Part shown: positions 54,113 to 62,922 of the stretch, one piece after another
Layout of the letters: each line of letters starts with the position of its first letter
How positions within the stretch are numbered: position 1 is the stretch's first letter
From: Methylobacterium sp. R2-1
GTDB taxonomy: Bacteria; Pseudomonadota; Alphaproteobacteria; Rhizobiales; Beijerinckiaceae
DNA: 64,000 bases
Reading direction: 5' to 3'
NCBI RefSeq assembly: GCF_014191355.1
Contig: NZ_JACHWM010000008.1
Coordinates: 1-64,000, forward strand
Translations under genes and position numbers: made by a program
Notes under the pieces: model-generated
What the model saw: the letters and a program-made list of their open reading frames with translations, nothing else
Databases searched by the model: none
Told to the model about the DNA's origin: nothing

Positions 54113-55185
54113 TCGACGCGCTCTTCCCCCTCGCCCGGCCGCTGCTGCATGGGCTCGACGCCGAGACGGCGCACGACCTGACGATTCGCGGCCTCTCGCT
54201 GCTGCCACCGCGCCAGCCGCCGGCCGACGACGCGGCGCTGGCGGTCGAGATGTTCGGGCGGCGCTTCCCCAACCCGGTCGGCCTCGCCGCCGGGTTCGAC
54301 AAGGGCGCTCGGGTGGCCGATGCGCTGCTGGGCCTCGGCTTCGGTTTCGTCGAGGTCGGCGGAGTCGTGCCGCAGCCGCAGCCCGGCAATCCGCGCCCAA
54401 GGGTGTTCCGGCTTCCGCGCGACCGGGCGGTGATCAACCGCTTCGGCCTCAACAGCGAGGGGCTCGACGTGGTGGCTGACCGGCTCAAGGCCCGCACCGG
54501 CCGTGATGGGATCGTCGGCGTCAATATCGGCGCCAACAAGGAGTCGCAGGATCGGCTCGCCGACTACGTCGCCTGCACCGAACGGCTCGCGCCGCATGTC
54601 GCCTTCATCACCGTCAACGTCTCCTCGCCCAACACGCCGGGCCTGCGCGACCTTCAGGGCGAAGCCTTCCTCGACGACCTGCTGGCGCGCGTCGTCGCCG
54701 CCCGCGACGCCAGCGGATCGAGCGCCGCGGTGCTGCTCAAGATCGCGCCCGACATCGCGCTCGAAGGGCTCGACGCGATGACGGCGACGGCGCTCCGGCG
54801 CGGCATCCAGGGCCTCGTCGTCTCGAACACGACGATCGCGCGGCCCGCGACCCTCACAGAGTCCGCTGTGGCGAGGGAGACCGGCGGCTTGTCCGGCCGG
54901 CCCCTGTTCGGACCGGCGACGCGGCTCCTGGCCGAGACCTATCTGCGCGTCGGCGACCGGATCCCGCTGGTCGGTGTCGGCGGCATCGATTCGGCGGAGG
55001 CCGCCTGGACCAAGATCCGGGCCGGTGCGCGCCTCGTCCAGCTCTACTCCGCCCTCGTCTATGAGGGGCCAGGGCTGGTCGGAACGATCAAGCGCGGCCT
55101 GAGCCAGCGGCTGCGGGCGGAGGGACTGACAAGCCTCGCCCCTGTCGTCGGGCGCGACGCGGCGGAGATCGCACGGGGTGCCTGA
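54109..55185 (+). CDS. pyrD: Dihydroorotate dehydrogenase (quinone), class 2
   Basis: This membrane-associated FMN enzyme oxidises dihydroorotate to orotate with quinone in pyrimidine synthesis. The 358-residue product has the class 2 N-terminal helix ([20 protein letters not shown]), [32 protein letters not shown], the catalytic Ser region [16 protein letters not shown], and the FMN phosphate site [19 protein letters not shown]. It is translationally coupled to the DUF952 gene. Confidence 0.96.
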   Translation: MIDALFPLARPLLHGLDAETAHDLTIRGLSLLPPRQPPADDAALAVEMFGRRFPNPVGLAAGFDKGARVADALLGLGFGFVEVGGVVPQPQPGNPRPRVFRLPRDRAVINRFGLNSEGLDVVADRLKARTGRDGIVGVNIGANKESQDRLADYVACTERLAPHVAFITVNVSSPNTPGLRDLQGEAFLDDLLARVVAARDASGSSAAVLLKIAPDIALEGLDAMTATALRRGIQGLVVSNTTIARPATLTESAVARETGGLSGRPLFGPATRLLAETYLRVGDRIPLVGVGGIDSAEAAWTKIRAGARLVQLYSALVYEGPGLVGTIKRGLSQRLRAEGLTSLAPVVGRDAAEIARGA

Positions 55186-55588
55186 GCCGGCCCAGGGCCA
55201 ACTTTGCGGCGAGCCTTGCGCAAGATCGGCGAAGTGACAGGGCACCAGCAGCGGAATCTCCGTCCGCTCCCCGCCACACGGCGCCCGGCCGCAGCGCAAT
55301 TTCTTGCACCCGGCACTTTGTTGCAACGCATCAAAATGCCGAGCTGCGGTCTCGCAAGCTCGTTGGAAATACACTCGAGCCATTCCAGAAACAGGCATCT
55401 TATGGAATTGTATTAAATTGCCCTGCGCGGTGGGAATGCCTCCCCCATCATCGGCCACGCATCAACTCGCATCTGCGAGATGTTACTTCCCAGGTTACGG
55501 GATCTGAGACCGCTCACCCGCCAGGGGGCGAAGCGGCGGACGCGGATCGCCGAAGACATCTCCCACATCGCGAAGACCGGGCTTTCGG
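55186..55588. other. Leader/promoter region of the formate dehydrogenase operon
   Basis: This 403-base region separates pyrD from the molybdopterin oxidoreductase. It is moderately AT-rich in its middle (about 55300-55440). No gene is convincing. A sigma-54-like match near 55311 was rejected because its spacing is wrong. Confidence 0.6.
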
Positions 55589-57907
55589 ATGGACCGTTCG
55601 CAAGGCTTACCCAAGCGTTCTTCCGCCGCGGGCGGCTGGGGTGCACTGAAGAGCTGCGGCAAATTCCTCTTGGGCAGCCGTGCCCCGCTCTCCGGTGCGC
55701 GCGCCCTGCTGAGTGCCAACCAGCCCGACGGCTTCGACTGTCCGGGCTGCGCCTGGGGCGACCCGGCCCACGGCTCCTCCTTCGAGTTCTGCGAGAACGG
55801 TGTAAAGGCGGTCTCGTGGGAGGCGACCGACAAGCGTGTGACGCCGCGCTTCTTCGCCAAGCATCCGGTCTCGGAGCTGCGCGGCTGGACCGACTACGCG
55901 CTGGAGAGCGAGGGCCGCCTCACGCATCCGATGCGCTACGACGCCGAGACTGATACCTACCACGCCGTGGAGTGGGACGAAGCCTTCGCCGAGATCGGCG
56001 CGACCCTGCGCGGCCTCGACCATCCCGACCGCGTCGAGTTCTACACCTCCGGCCGCGCCTCCAACGAGGCGGCCTACCTCTACCAGCTCTTCGCCCGCGC
56101 CTACGGCACCAACAACTTTCCCGACTGCTCGAACATGTGCCACGAGGCGAGCGGCATCGCCCTCGTCCAGGCCATCGGCATCGGTAAGGGCACGGTGCTG
56201 CTCGAAGACTTCGAAAAGGCGGACGCCATCTTCGTCGTCGGCCAGAACCCCGGCACCAACCATCCGCGCATGCTGGGCGACCTGCGCCGGGCCGCGGAGC
56301 GCGGCGCGCGGGTCGTGGTGCTCAACCCCGTGCGTGAGCGCGGGCTGGAGCGCTTCGCCGATCCGCAGAACAGCGTCGAGATGCTGCGGGGCGCAAGCCG
56401 CCCGATCGCCAGCCACTACTACCAGCCGAAGCCCGGTGGCGACATGGCCGCTTTCCGCGGCATTGCCAAGGTCGTCTTCGCCCGCGACGCGGCGGCGATT
56501 GAGGCGGGCAAACCCTCGCTCCTCGACCACGCCTTCATCGCCGCACATACGAGCGCGTTCGTCGATTACCGCGCGGCGGTCGAGGCGACGGAATGGGAGG
56601 CAATCCTCGACCAGTCCGGCCTGACCCGCGAGGAGATCGAGACCGCAGCCGACGTCTATCTCGGCGCCGACAAGGTGATCGCGACCTGGGCGATGGGCGT
56701 GACTCAGCACCGCCACTCGGTCGCGACGATCCGCGAGATTGCCAACCTGTTGTTCCTTCGCGGCCACATCGGCCGCCCCGGCGCGGGCCTGTGCCCGGTG
56801 CGTGGCCATTCCAACGTGCAGGGCGATCGCACCGTCGGCATCAACGAGAAGCCACCGGTCGCGCTCCTCGAAGCGCTTGATCGCGAGTTCGGCCTCAACG
56901 CACCGCGTAAAGCAGGCCACAACGTGCTCGGCGCCATCGGTGCGATGCTCGATAGCTCATCCAAGGCTTTCATCGGCCTGGGCGGCAACTTCGTGCGCGC
57001 GACGCCGGACACCAAGCTGGTCGAGAAGGCGCTCGCAGGCTGTGAACTCACCGTCCACATCGCGACGAAGCTCAATCACTCGCACCTCGTGCCGGGCCGG
57101 GTCGCCTACCTGCTGCCCTGCCTCGGGCGCACCGAAATCGACCGCAACAGCCGGGGCAAGGTGCAAATCGTGACCGTCGAGGATTCGATGAGCATGGTCC
57201 ACGGCTCGGGTGGCATCAACAAGCCGGCCTCGCCGCATCTGCGCTCGGAGATCGGTATCATCGCCGGCATGGCCGCTGCCGCCGTCGGCTCGGAGCGGAT
57301 CGACTGGGCCGCGCTCGCCGACGATTACGACCTCATCCGCGATCTCATCGAGCGGACGATCCCGGGGTTTGCCGGCTTCAACACCCGTGTGCGCCGGCCC
57401 CGCGGCTTCATGCTGCGCAATCTCGCCGCCGAGCGGGTGTTCGAGACCGCGACCGGCCGAGCGGGTTTTTCGAGCGGACCGCTGCCGGTGGCGACCGAGC
57501 ACCAGCGCGCGAGCCTCCAGGGCGATACCTTCGTGCTGCAAACCTTCCGGAGCCACGACCAGTACAACACCACGATCTACGGCCTCGATGACCGCTACCG
57601 CGGCGTCTATGGCGAGCGCCGCGTCGTGTTCGCCAACCCGGAGGATCTCGCCGAGCTGAAGGCGCGGGCGGGCGAGCGCGTCGATCTCGTCTGCGTCCAC
57701 GCCGAGGATGGCGTCGAGCGGGTGGCGGAGGATTTTCGCCTCGTGCCCTTCGACATGCCGCGCGGTTCGCTCGCCGGTTACTACCCGGAACTCAATGTGC
57801 TGGTGCCGCTCTCGGCCTTCGGCGAGTTCTCGGACACACCAACCTCGAAGTCGGTTCTGGTCCAGGTGCGTGCCCGCGCCGCGAACGCCGTGGGCAAGGC
57901 CGCGTGA
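55589..57907 (+). CDS. fdh4A: Molybdopterin-dependent formate dehydrogenase subunit (YdeP/FdhF-like)
   Basis: The 772-residue protein is a bis-molybdopterin oxidoreductase of the YdeP/FdhF-like group. Near the N-terminus DCPGCAWGDP and FEFCENG give cysteines 51, 54 and 68 for an iron-sulfur cluster. The Mo-binding region has NFPDCSNMCHEASGIALVQA near residue 180. Later segments are VVGQNPGTNHPRMLGDLRRA, NLLFLRGHIGRPGAGLCPVR, and a C-terminal dinucleotide-binding domain with FRSHDQYNTTIYGLDDRYRG. M. extorquens AM1 has a fourth formate dehydrogenase, fdh4AB, with a large subunit of this kind and a small one downstream. The overlapping 100-residue gene here matches that arrangement. Symbol assigned by architecture, not by search. 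The ribosome-binding site is weak. Confidence 0.78.
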   Translation: MDRSQGLPKRSSAAGGWGALKSCGKFLLGSRAPLSGARALLSANQPDGFDCPGCAWGDPAHGSSFEFCENGVKAVSWEATDKRVTPRFFAKHPVSELRGWTDYALESEGRLTHPMRYDAETDTYHAVEWDEAFAEIGATLRGLDHPDRVEFYTSGRASNEAAYLYQLFARAYGTNNFPDCSNMCHEASGIALVQAIGIGKGTVLLEDFEKADAIFVVGQNPGTNHPRMLGDLRRAAERGARVVVLNPVRERGLERFADPQNSVEMLRGASRPIASHYYQPKPGGDMAAFRGIAKVVFARDAAAIEAGKPSLLDHAFIAAHTSAFVDYRAAVEATEWEAILDQSGLTREEIETAADVYLGADKVIATWAMGVTQHRHSVATIREIANLLFLRGHIGRPGAGLCPVRGHSNVQGDRTVGINEKPPVALLEALDREFGLNAPRKAGHNVLGAIGAMLDSSSKAFIGLGGNFVRATPDTKLVEKALAGCELTVHIATKLNHSHLVPGRVAYLLPCLGRTEIDRNSRGKVQIVTVEDSMSMVHGSGGINKPASPHLRSEIGIIAGMAAAAVGSERIDWAALADDYDLIRDLIERTIPGFAGFNTRVRRPRGFMLRNLAAERVFETATGRAGFSSGPLPVATEHQRASLQGDTFVLQTFRSHDQYNTTIYGLDDRYRGVYGERRVVFANPEDLAELKARAGERVDLVCVHAEDGVERVAEDFRLVPFDMPRGSLAGYYPELNVLVPLSAFGEFSDTPTSKSVLVQVRARAANAVGKAA

Positions 57908-58206
57908 GCGAGCCCCCCGCCGATGCCGAGACCTTTCTCGCCGCGACCGACACAATCGCGGCTTTGCGTCCGGAACTAAACCTGTTGGAGGCCGGCATCC
58001 TTGCCGGCCTGCATCTCGGGCTGGCCGCGGACAGCCGGAGCTTCGCCCGCATCTTCGGCGTCGAGCACGCCCTGGTGCTGCGCGCGGTGGAGGGCCTCGC
58101 CAGCGAAGCTCTCCTCACCGTGACCGCCCGCGATGGCCGCACCCAGCGCACCCGCTATGAGGCGAGTGCAACCGGCAGCGCGATGCTGACGGCGCTTGCC
58201 GCCTGA
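57904..58206 (+). CDS. fdh4B: Small partner of the formate dehydrogenase (Fdh4B-like)
   Basis: The 100-residue product starts at GTG 57904, overlapping the fdh4A stop by 4 bases (GTGA). It begins MSEPPADAETFLAATDTIAA and contains a winged-helix-like pattern (LEAGILAGLHLGLAADSRSF, VLRAVEGLASEALLTV) without metal ligands. Its fixed link to the large subunit suggests a structural or assembly role. The symbol follows the AM1 gene order and is an inference. Confidence 0.7.
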   Translation: MSEPPADAETFLAATDTIAALRPELNLLEAGILAGLHLGLAADSRSFARIFGVEHALVLRAVEGLASEALLTVTARDGRTQRTRYEASATGSAMLTALAA

Positions 58207-58228
58207 ACCACGCTCGTCGGGGCAACCG

Positions 58229-60196
58229 TCAGGCCGTGCTCATCTCGCCGAACCGCTCATCCAGCGGCAATTCGATCGCGCAGCGCAGCCGTGTCTCGCC
58301 GAGTTCGTAACGGGTCTTGGCGTTGAGCGCGTAGGGCATCGCCCGCTCGATCAGTTCGCGTCCGTAGCCACGGCGCGTCGGACTGCGCTCCTCGCGCGGC
58401 CGGCTGATGCCCTCCTCGATCCACTCGATCAGCAGGCTCCCGCCGCCCTGATCGTCTCGAGCGGCCCGCCATGTCACCGAGAGGCGGCCGTGTTCGGTCG
58501 TCAGGGCACCGTACTTGCGGGCGTTGGTGGCCAGTTCGTGCATGGCGAGCGCAAGGGTCTGCACCGACGCCTTGCGCAGGTGCACCGGCGGGCCGGCGAT
58601 ATGGATCCGGTCCGCGAAGTCGCCGCCTCCGAGCGCCTCCAACTCGGTCCGGATCAGGGTGCGGAGGGTGATCGGCTCCTGTTCCGAGCGCGACAGCAAT
58701 CCCTGAACCCGCGACAGGGCAGCCAGCCGGTCGTTGAACTGCTCGCGGAAGCGCTCGGTCGGGCCGGTCTGCACCATGGTCTGGTGGGCGATGGAACGCA
58801 CGACGCCGAGCAGGTTGCGGGTGCGGTGCTGCAATTCGGCGACGAGAACGGCCTGACGCTCCTGCAGATCGTGCAGGTCGTGGATGTCCATGGCGGCGCC
58901 GATCCACTGTGTGACCTGCCCCTCGGCATCGACGATCGGCGCCTGCCGTACGAGGAACCAGCGGTACTCCCCGTCATGCCGGCGGATACGCTGCTGTACC
59001 TCGATCAGCCGCTGCCGCTCGCGTCCGACGCGGAAAGCCTCGCGCGCCGCATCGCGGTCGTCCGGGTGGACCGCCTCGAGCCAACCGCCGACCTGAGACT
59101 GCTGCAGGTTCTGACCGGTATAGGTGAGCCAAGCCTCGTTGAGCGAGTTGTGCTGCCCGCTCTCATCGGAGCGCCACAGCAGGACGGGAATGAGGCTGGC
59201 CAGCGCGCGAAAGCGTTCCTCGCTCTCGCGCAGGGCCGCCTGCGCGATGTTATCGCGAAGCCGCAGCACCTCCTCCTGCGCCGCCTTCCAGGCCGAGATC
59301 TCCTTGGTGGTGGTAGCGACCCCGTCACCGAGCTTGACCGCGCATTGGAAGAACCAACCGTCGAACTGCTCGTGGACGTAGCGGCGCTCCGCGGTCGCAG
59401 GCTGGCCGGTCTCCGTCACGCGCTTGAAGGTGTCGAAGATGCCCTCCTGCACCACGCCAGGATTGCGTTCGAGCAAGCTCTGCCCACGCACCTCACCGTA
59501 TCGGCTCTCGGAGGTATGGTTGTTCAGGAGCCACTGGAAGTCGACGATCTCGCCGGCCGGGTCGCGCACGGCCTCGAAGACCTGGATCATGTCCATGGAG
59601 CTGTCCATGGTCGCCTTGAGCAGGTCGCGGCTTGCCTGAAGCTCCGCCGTCCGCTCCCGAACCTGCCGTTCCAGTTCGGCCCGGAAACGTGCTTCGCTCT
59701 CGCGCAGGGCGCGGTCCGCCAGCACCCGAACCGTGGTTTCGAGCAGGGTGACCAGGATGCCCGCGATGTCTCCCGTCTCATCCCGGAGCGGGCTGTAGGT
59801 CAGCGTGAACCACGCATCCTCGACGCGGCCCGCCCGAGACAGGGGATAGAGCGCGTCCTCGAAGGTGAAGGTCTCGCCGTTCCAGACCCGCTCGTAGATC
59901 GGCGCGTTGATGTGCCAGACCTCGGGCCAGCAGTCGCGTGACGGCTGACCGAGCCCGGCCGGGTGCTTCAATCCCATCAGATCACGGAAGCCGTCGTTGT
60001 AGATCTGGATCAGGTCCGGGCCCCACAGCGCGATCATGGGGAAGCCGCAGCCGAGGAGCAGGCTGATCGTGGCCCTCAGGCTGGGCGGCCATGTCTCCGC
60101 GGCGCCGAGCGCCGTCGCCGACCAGTCATAGGTCCGGATCCGCTCGGCCATCTCGCCACGATCCGATCGGGCAGGTGGAATGCCGCTCCCATCCAT
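58229..60196 (-). CDS. HWE-family histidine kinase with several PAS-type domains
   Basis: The 655-residue cytoplasmic protein has three or four PAS-like sensory regions. The first contains RDCWPEVWHINAPIYERVWN, the second DSSMDMIQVFEAVRDPAGEI, and a third FRALASLIPVLLWRSDESGQ ending at YRWFLVRQAPIVD. A C-terminal HWE kinase core follows, with His in VAELQHRTRNLLGVVRSIAH, the N-box HELATNARKYGAL, and the family W-x-E in LLIEWIEEGISRP. HWE kinases often feed the general stress response in alphaproteobacteria; no partner is nearby. The ATG at 60196 follows GAAGG. It is convergent with fdh4B. Confidence 0.9.
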   Translation of the reverse strand: MDGSGIPPARSDRGEMAERIRTYDWSATALGAAETWPPSLRATISLLLGCGFPMIALWGPDLIQIYNDGFRDLMGLKHPAGLGQPSRDCWPEVWHINAPIYERVWNGETFTFEDALYPLSRAGRVEDAWFTLTYSPLRDETGDIAGILVTLLETTVRVLADRALRESEARFRAELERQVRERTAELQASRDLLKATMDSSMDMIQVFEAVRDPAGEIVDFQWLLNNHTSESRYGEVRGQSLLERNPGVVQEGIFDTFKRVTETGQPATAERRYVHEQFDGWFFQCAVKLGDGVATTTKEISAWKAAQEEVLRLRDNIAQAALRESEERFRALASLIPVLLWRSDESGQHNSLNEAWLTYTGQNLQQSQVGGWLEAVHPDDRDAAREAFRVGRERQRLIEVQQRIRRHDGEYRWFLVRQAPIVDAEGQVTQWIGAAMDIHDLHDLQERQAVLVAELQHRTRNLLGVVRSIAHQTMVQTGPTERFREQFNDRLAALSRVQGLLSRSEQEPITLRTLIRTELEALGGGDFADRIHIAGPPVHLRKASVQTLALAMHELATNARKYGALTTEHGRLSVTWRAARDDQGGGSLLIEWIEEGISRPREERSPTRRGYGRELIERAMPYALNAKTRYELGETRLRCAIELPLDERFGEMSTA

Positions 60197-60626
60197 CCCG
60201 TACCTTCGCACAGCCTTCCGCACCGTATTCCGCAGACGGAACGGGCGGCACGGCCCGCAGTCTCACCGAGATCGTTACGGGAATTCCTCAGGCTGGCAAT
60301 AGATGGAATCAATGCGTCCGGCCTCCTACCTCCAACAATTTCGCATCGCATCCGTAGATACGACCACTCTGCGCTGCACTCAGAAAACATCATTTATGAT
60401 GTCTGAATGATCATGGCCGCTGCCCGAGTCTTTCAGGCTCCAGAACGCTAAAACTGAGCGGAAGTCGCAAACGGCTTCCATCCATCGTTCCGCGACCTGT
60501 GGCTCGGCCGGACCGCTGCCCCCGACGTCGAAGCCGGGAGGGCCGAGGCCGGAAGGCCCGAGGCGATAGGAGCGCCGCTTGGACGGTGCGCCTAGATCGC
60601 TTCGAGCACAGGCGGCTTTCCGGTCT
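60197..60626. other. Intergenic region with no recognised feature
   Basis: This 430-base region lies upstream of the HWE kinase and downstream of the TonB receptor, both on the minus strand. It includes a locally AT-rich part around 60330-60410. No gene, tRNA or clear terminator was seen. Confidence 0.6.
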
Positions 60627-62771
60627 TCAGAACCGCGCCGTGAGGAAGAGCCGCACGTTGCGGCCCGGCAGGACCACCTCGTCCTTACGGAAGGAGGCGG
60701 CGTTGCGGATCACATCGTCGAGGAGGTTCGTGCCGCGCAGGCCCAGCGTCACCTCGCTCAGGCCGTGGACCGCCGGATCGAGCGGGCGGCTATAGGCGAC
60801 CTCCGCCTTGAGGTCGTTGTAGCCAGGGGTCGGCGTCTCCAGCGCCCCCGTCTGGGTCTGTGCGAAGGCGTGCAGCAGGCTCACCTGGGCGAACCAGCCG
60901 TCCGCCCGCAGGAAGACGCCGCCGCCGACGCGGTGGGGCGGGATGCGCGGCACGAAGCTGCCGTCATCGAACTGCGCCCGTACGAAGTCGTACTGGGCGC
61001 TGATCCCGGCGAAACCGTCGCCGACCGGCACAAGGTCGATCTGGCTGGCGATCTCGGCGCCGGCGAAGGTGGCGCCGGCCTGCGAGTAGACGACCTGCCG
61101 CAGATCGCCGCCACGGAGGCCGCAGCTATCGAAGGTGTCGCCGCAGGTGAAGCCGGTCAGGCGCTTGTAGACGAAGCCGGTATAGCGGGTGACGTAGCCG
61201 GTGGCGTCGAGGCGGAACGGCCCGTCCGCCCGCCGGATCGCCAGCTCGACGGTGCGGGCGCGCTCCAGCTTGAGATTCGGGTCGCCGATCTCGAAGGTCG
61301 CGGACGCCTCGTGCGGCCCGCGCGAGAACAGCTCGGGCGAGGTCGGGGCGCGCTCGACATAGGAGCCGGTCAGGCTCGCGACGAAGCCGTAGGGCAGGTC
61401 CTGAAGCGCACCGAAGCTGGCGCTCTTCGGGGCGAAGCGGCGGATGCGGCGTGATTCCACCGGCTCATCGCCGGGACCGTCGGGCAGGAAGTCCGACGGA
61501 AACAGCGCCTGGGTGCCGGCGACGCGGTTGCCCTCGATCCGACCCGCCGCCTGGAACCGCAGGCCGCCGCCGAGCGCCAGTTCCTCGAACAGATAGGCCG
61601 CCTGAACCCGCGTGTCGGTGGGACGCAGCAGCCCCCCTTCCGCTCCCGAGATGCGGAGCTTGCGCCGGTCGGCCTGGACGCCGAGCTGGCCGCTCAGGGT
61701 GCCGAACGCCGTCTCGACCGGCACGTGGTCGAACTCGATCCGTCCCTCCGCCGCCCGGTTCTTGAACACCGCCGCGATCTCCTCGACGCCGTTCGCGTCG
61801 GTGCCGAACTCGTTGTGCCGGTAGTTCGAGCCTCCCGCCCAGAACCGGATCGCCGCGAACGGTCCGTCCAGCGGCCGGTACTCCCCTCGCGCCTGGAGCT
61901 TGTCCTGCACCGGATCGAGGCGGGTGCGCTGCGCCGCGGCGCTGAGACCGGGGATGCCGTAGACCGAATCGAAGTGACTGAAGGACAGGCCGACGAAGCC
62001 GCGGTCGAACAGGTAGGAGGTGCCGAAGGCTCCACCCTGCGACTCGTTGAAGGAGTTGCGCTGGATGCCGAGCGGCGTGTTGTAGTCGTCCGCCACGCTC
62101 TTGAAGGCGTCCGCATGGACAGCGACGTTGCCGCTGCCGGCATCGACGGTCGCGGCCCCGTTGCGGCCGTTATCGACGGCCGAATAGCCGGTCGTCACCC
62201 GTCCCGCGATGCCGCCGGGCGGGATGCTCGTCGGGATGCGGTTGTTCTCGACCGAGACGACGCCACCGACCGCCTGGGAACCGTAGCGCAGGCCGGCGGG
62301 CCCGCGGATCACCTCGATACGGTCGTTGATCAGCGGGTTGATCGGGACGGCATGGTCCTCGCCGAGATCGGACATGTCCTGCACGCCGGTGCCGTTCTCG
62401 AGGATGCGGACGCGGTGATTGTCGAGGCCGCGGATGATCGGCCGCGAGGCCGAGCCCGGTGCAAAGGTGGTCGCCGACAGGCCCGGCTTGTCGAACAGAG
62501 CCTCGCCGAGCGAGGTCGGCTGCGAGCGGGCCAGTTCGCCACCCGAGACGACGGTCACCGTCGAGAAGCGGTCGGTCACCACCGGCAGCACGTCTACCGA
62601 ACCGGCCGGGTTCGGCGTCGGTCCCGCCGCTGCGCCCTCGCGCCGACCCGGCTTGTCCGAGACCACGCTGATCTCGTCCAGAGACACTTCCTCGGCCTGG
62701 AGCGGCGCTCCGACGAGACCGGCGATGCCGATCCCGGCCCAACAGCCAAGCCCATAGCGCTTTCTCGACAT
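60627..62771 (-). CDS. TonB-dependent receptor, ZnuD-like (probable zinc uptake)
   Basis: The 714-residue receptor has a signal peptide (MSRKRYGLGCWAGIGIAGLV, cleavage near QAEE). The TonB-plug domain includes QPTSLGEALFDKPGLSATTF and PIIRGLDNHRVRILENGTGV. A barrel follows, ending VVLPGRNVRLFLTARF. It resembles ZnuD in the loop SFSHFDSVYGIPG, the segment FKNRAAEGRIEFDHVPVE and GTLSGQLGVQADRRKLRIS. It lacks the His-rich loop of Neisseria ZnuD. A perfect palindrome 19 bases upstream suggests metal-responsive control. The substrate is inferred. Confidence 0.8.
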   Translation of the reverse strand: MSRKRYGLGCWAGIGIAGLVGAPLQAEEVSLDEISVVSDKPGRREGAAAGPTPNPAGSVDVLPVVTDRFSTVTVVSGGELARSQPTSLGEALFDKPGLSATTFAPGSASRPIIRGLDNHRVRILENGTGVQDMSDLGEDHAVPINPLINDRIEVIRGPAGLRYGSQAVGGVVSVENNRIPTSIPPGGIAGRVTTGYSAVDNGRNGAATVDAGSGNVAVHADAFKSVADDYNTPLGIQRNSFNESQGGAFGTSYLFDRGFVGLSFSHFDSVYGIPGLSAAAQRTRLDPVQDKLQARGEYRPLDGPFAAIRFWAGGSNYRHNEFGTDANGVEEIAAVFKNRAAEGRIEFDHVPVETAFGTLSGQLGVQADRRKLRISGAEGGLLRPTDTRVQAAYLFEELALGGGLRFQAAGRIEGNRVAGTQALFPSDFLPDGPGDEPVESRRIRRFAPKSASFGALQDLPYGFVASLTGSYVERAPTSPELFSRGPHEASATFEIGDPNLKLERARTVELAIRRADGPFRLDATGYVTRYTGFVYKRLTGFTCGDTFDSCGLRGGDLRQVVYSQAGATFAGAEIASQIDLVPVGDGFAGISAQYDFVRAQFDDGSFVPRIPPHRVGGGVFLRADGWFAQVSLLHAFAQTQTGALETPTPGYNDLKAEVAYSRPLDPAVHGLSEVTLGLRGTNLLDDVIRNAASFRKDEVVLPGRNVRLFLTARF

Positions 62772-62789
62772 AAAACCTCGCCCTCTTAG

Positions 62790-62807
62790 TTATAGCTAAT
62801 GCTATAA
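62790..62807. promoter_or_regulatory. Perfect 18-bp palindrome upstream of the ZnuD-like gene, possible Zur box
   Basis: TTATAGC TAAT GCTATAA is a perfect inverted repeat, 18 bases before the receptor ATG. Its AT-rich, TTATA-flanked form resembles alphaproteobacterial Zur boxes and stands out in this GC-rich DNA. Confidence 0.6.
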
Positions 62808-62856
62808 TTTCGAGCGTGGCCGTTGTCGAGCCGGAACGCGTGGCCGGAACGCGAAA

Positions 62857-62886
62857 GCGCGCCGCCCTCGATCGAGAGCGGCGCGC
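62857..62886 (-). terminator. Hairpin downstream of ftsK
   Basis: GCGCGCCGC and GCGGCGCGC pair over 9 bases, enclosing a second 10-base palindrome CTCGATCGAG. It lies 36 bases past the ftsK stop. On the minus strand it is followed by TTTC, so it is a weak intrinsic terminator. Confidence 0.6.
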
Positions 62887-62922
62887 CGGAGCGATGTTCG
62901 GTTTGATCGGTGAGGCGGCGGA

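Noticed and set aside
55311-55325. Possible sigma-54 promoter upstream of fdh4A (CGGCAC and TTGCA)
   Set aside because: The GG-to-GC distance is one base shorter than the nearly invariant sigma-54 spacing, and the first base is not T.
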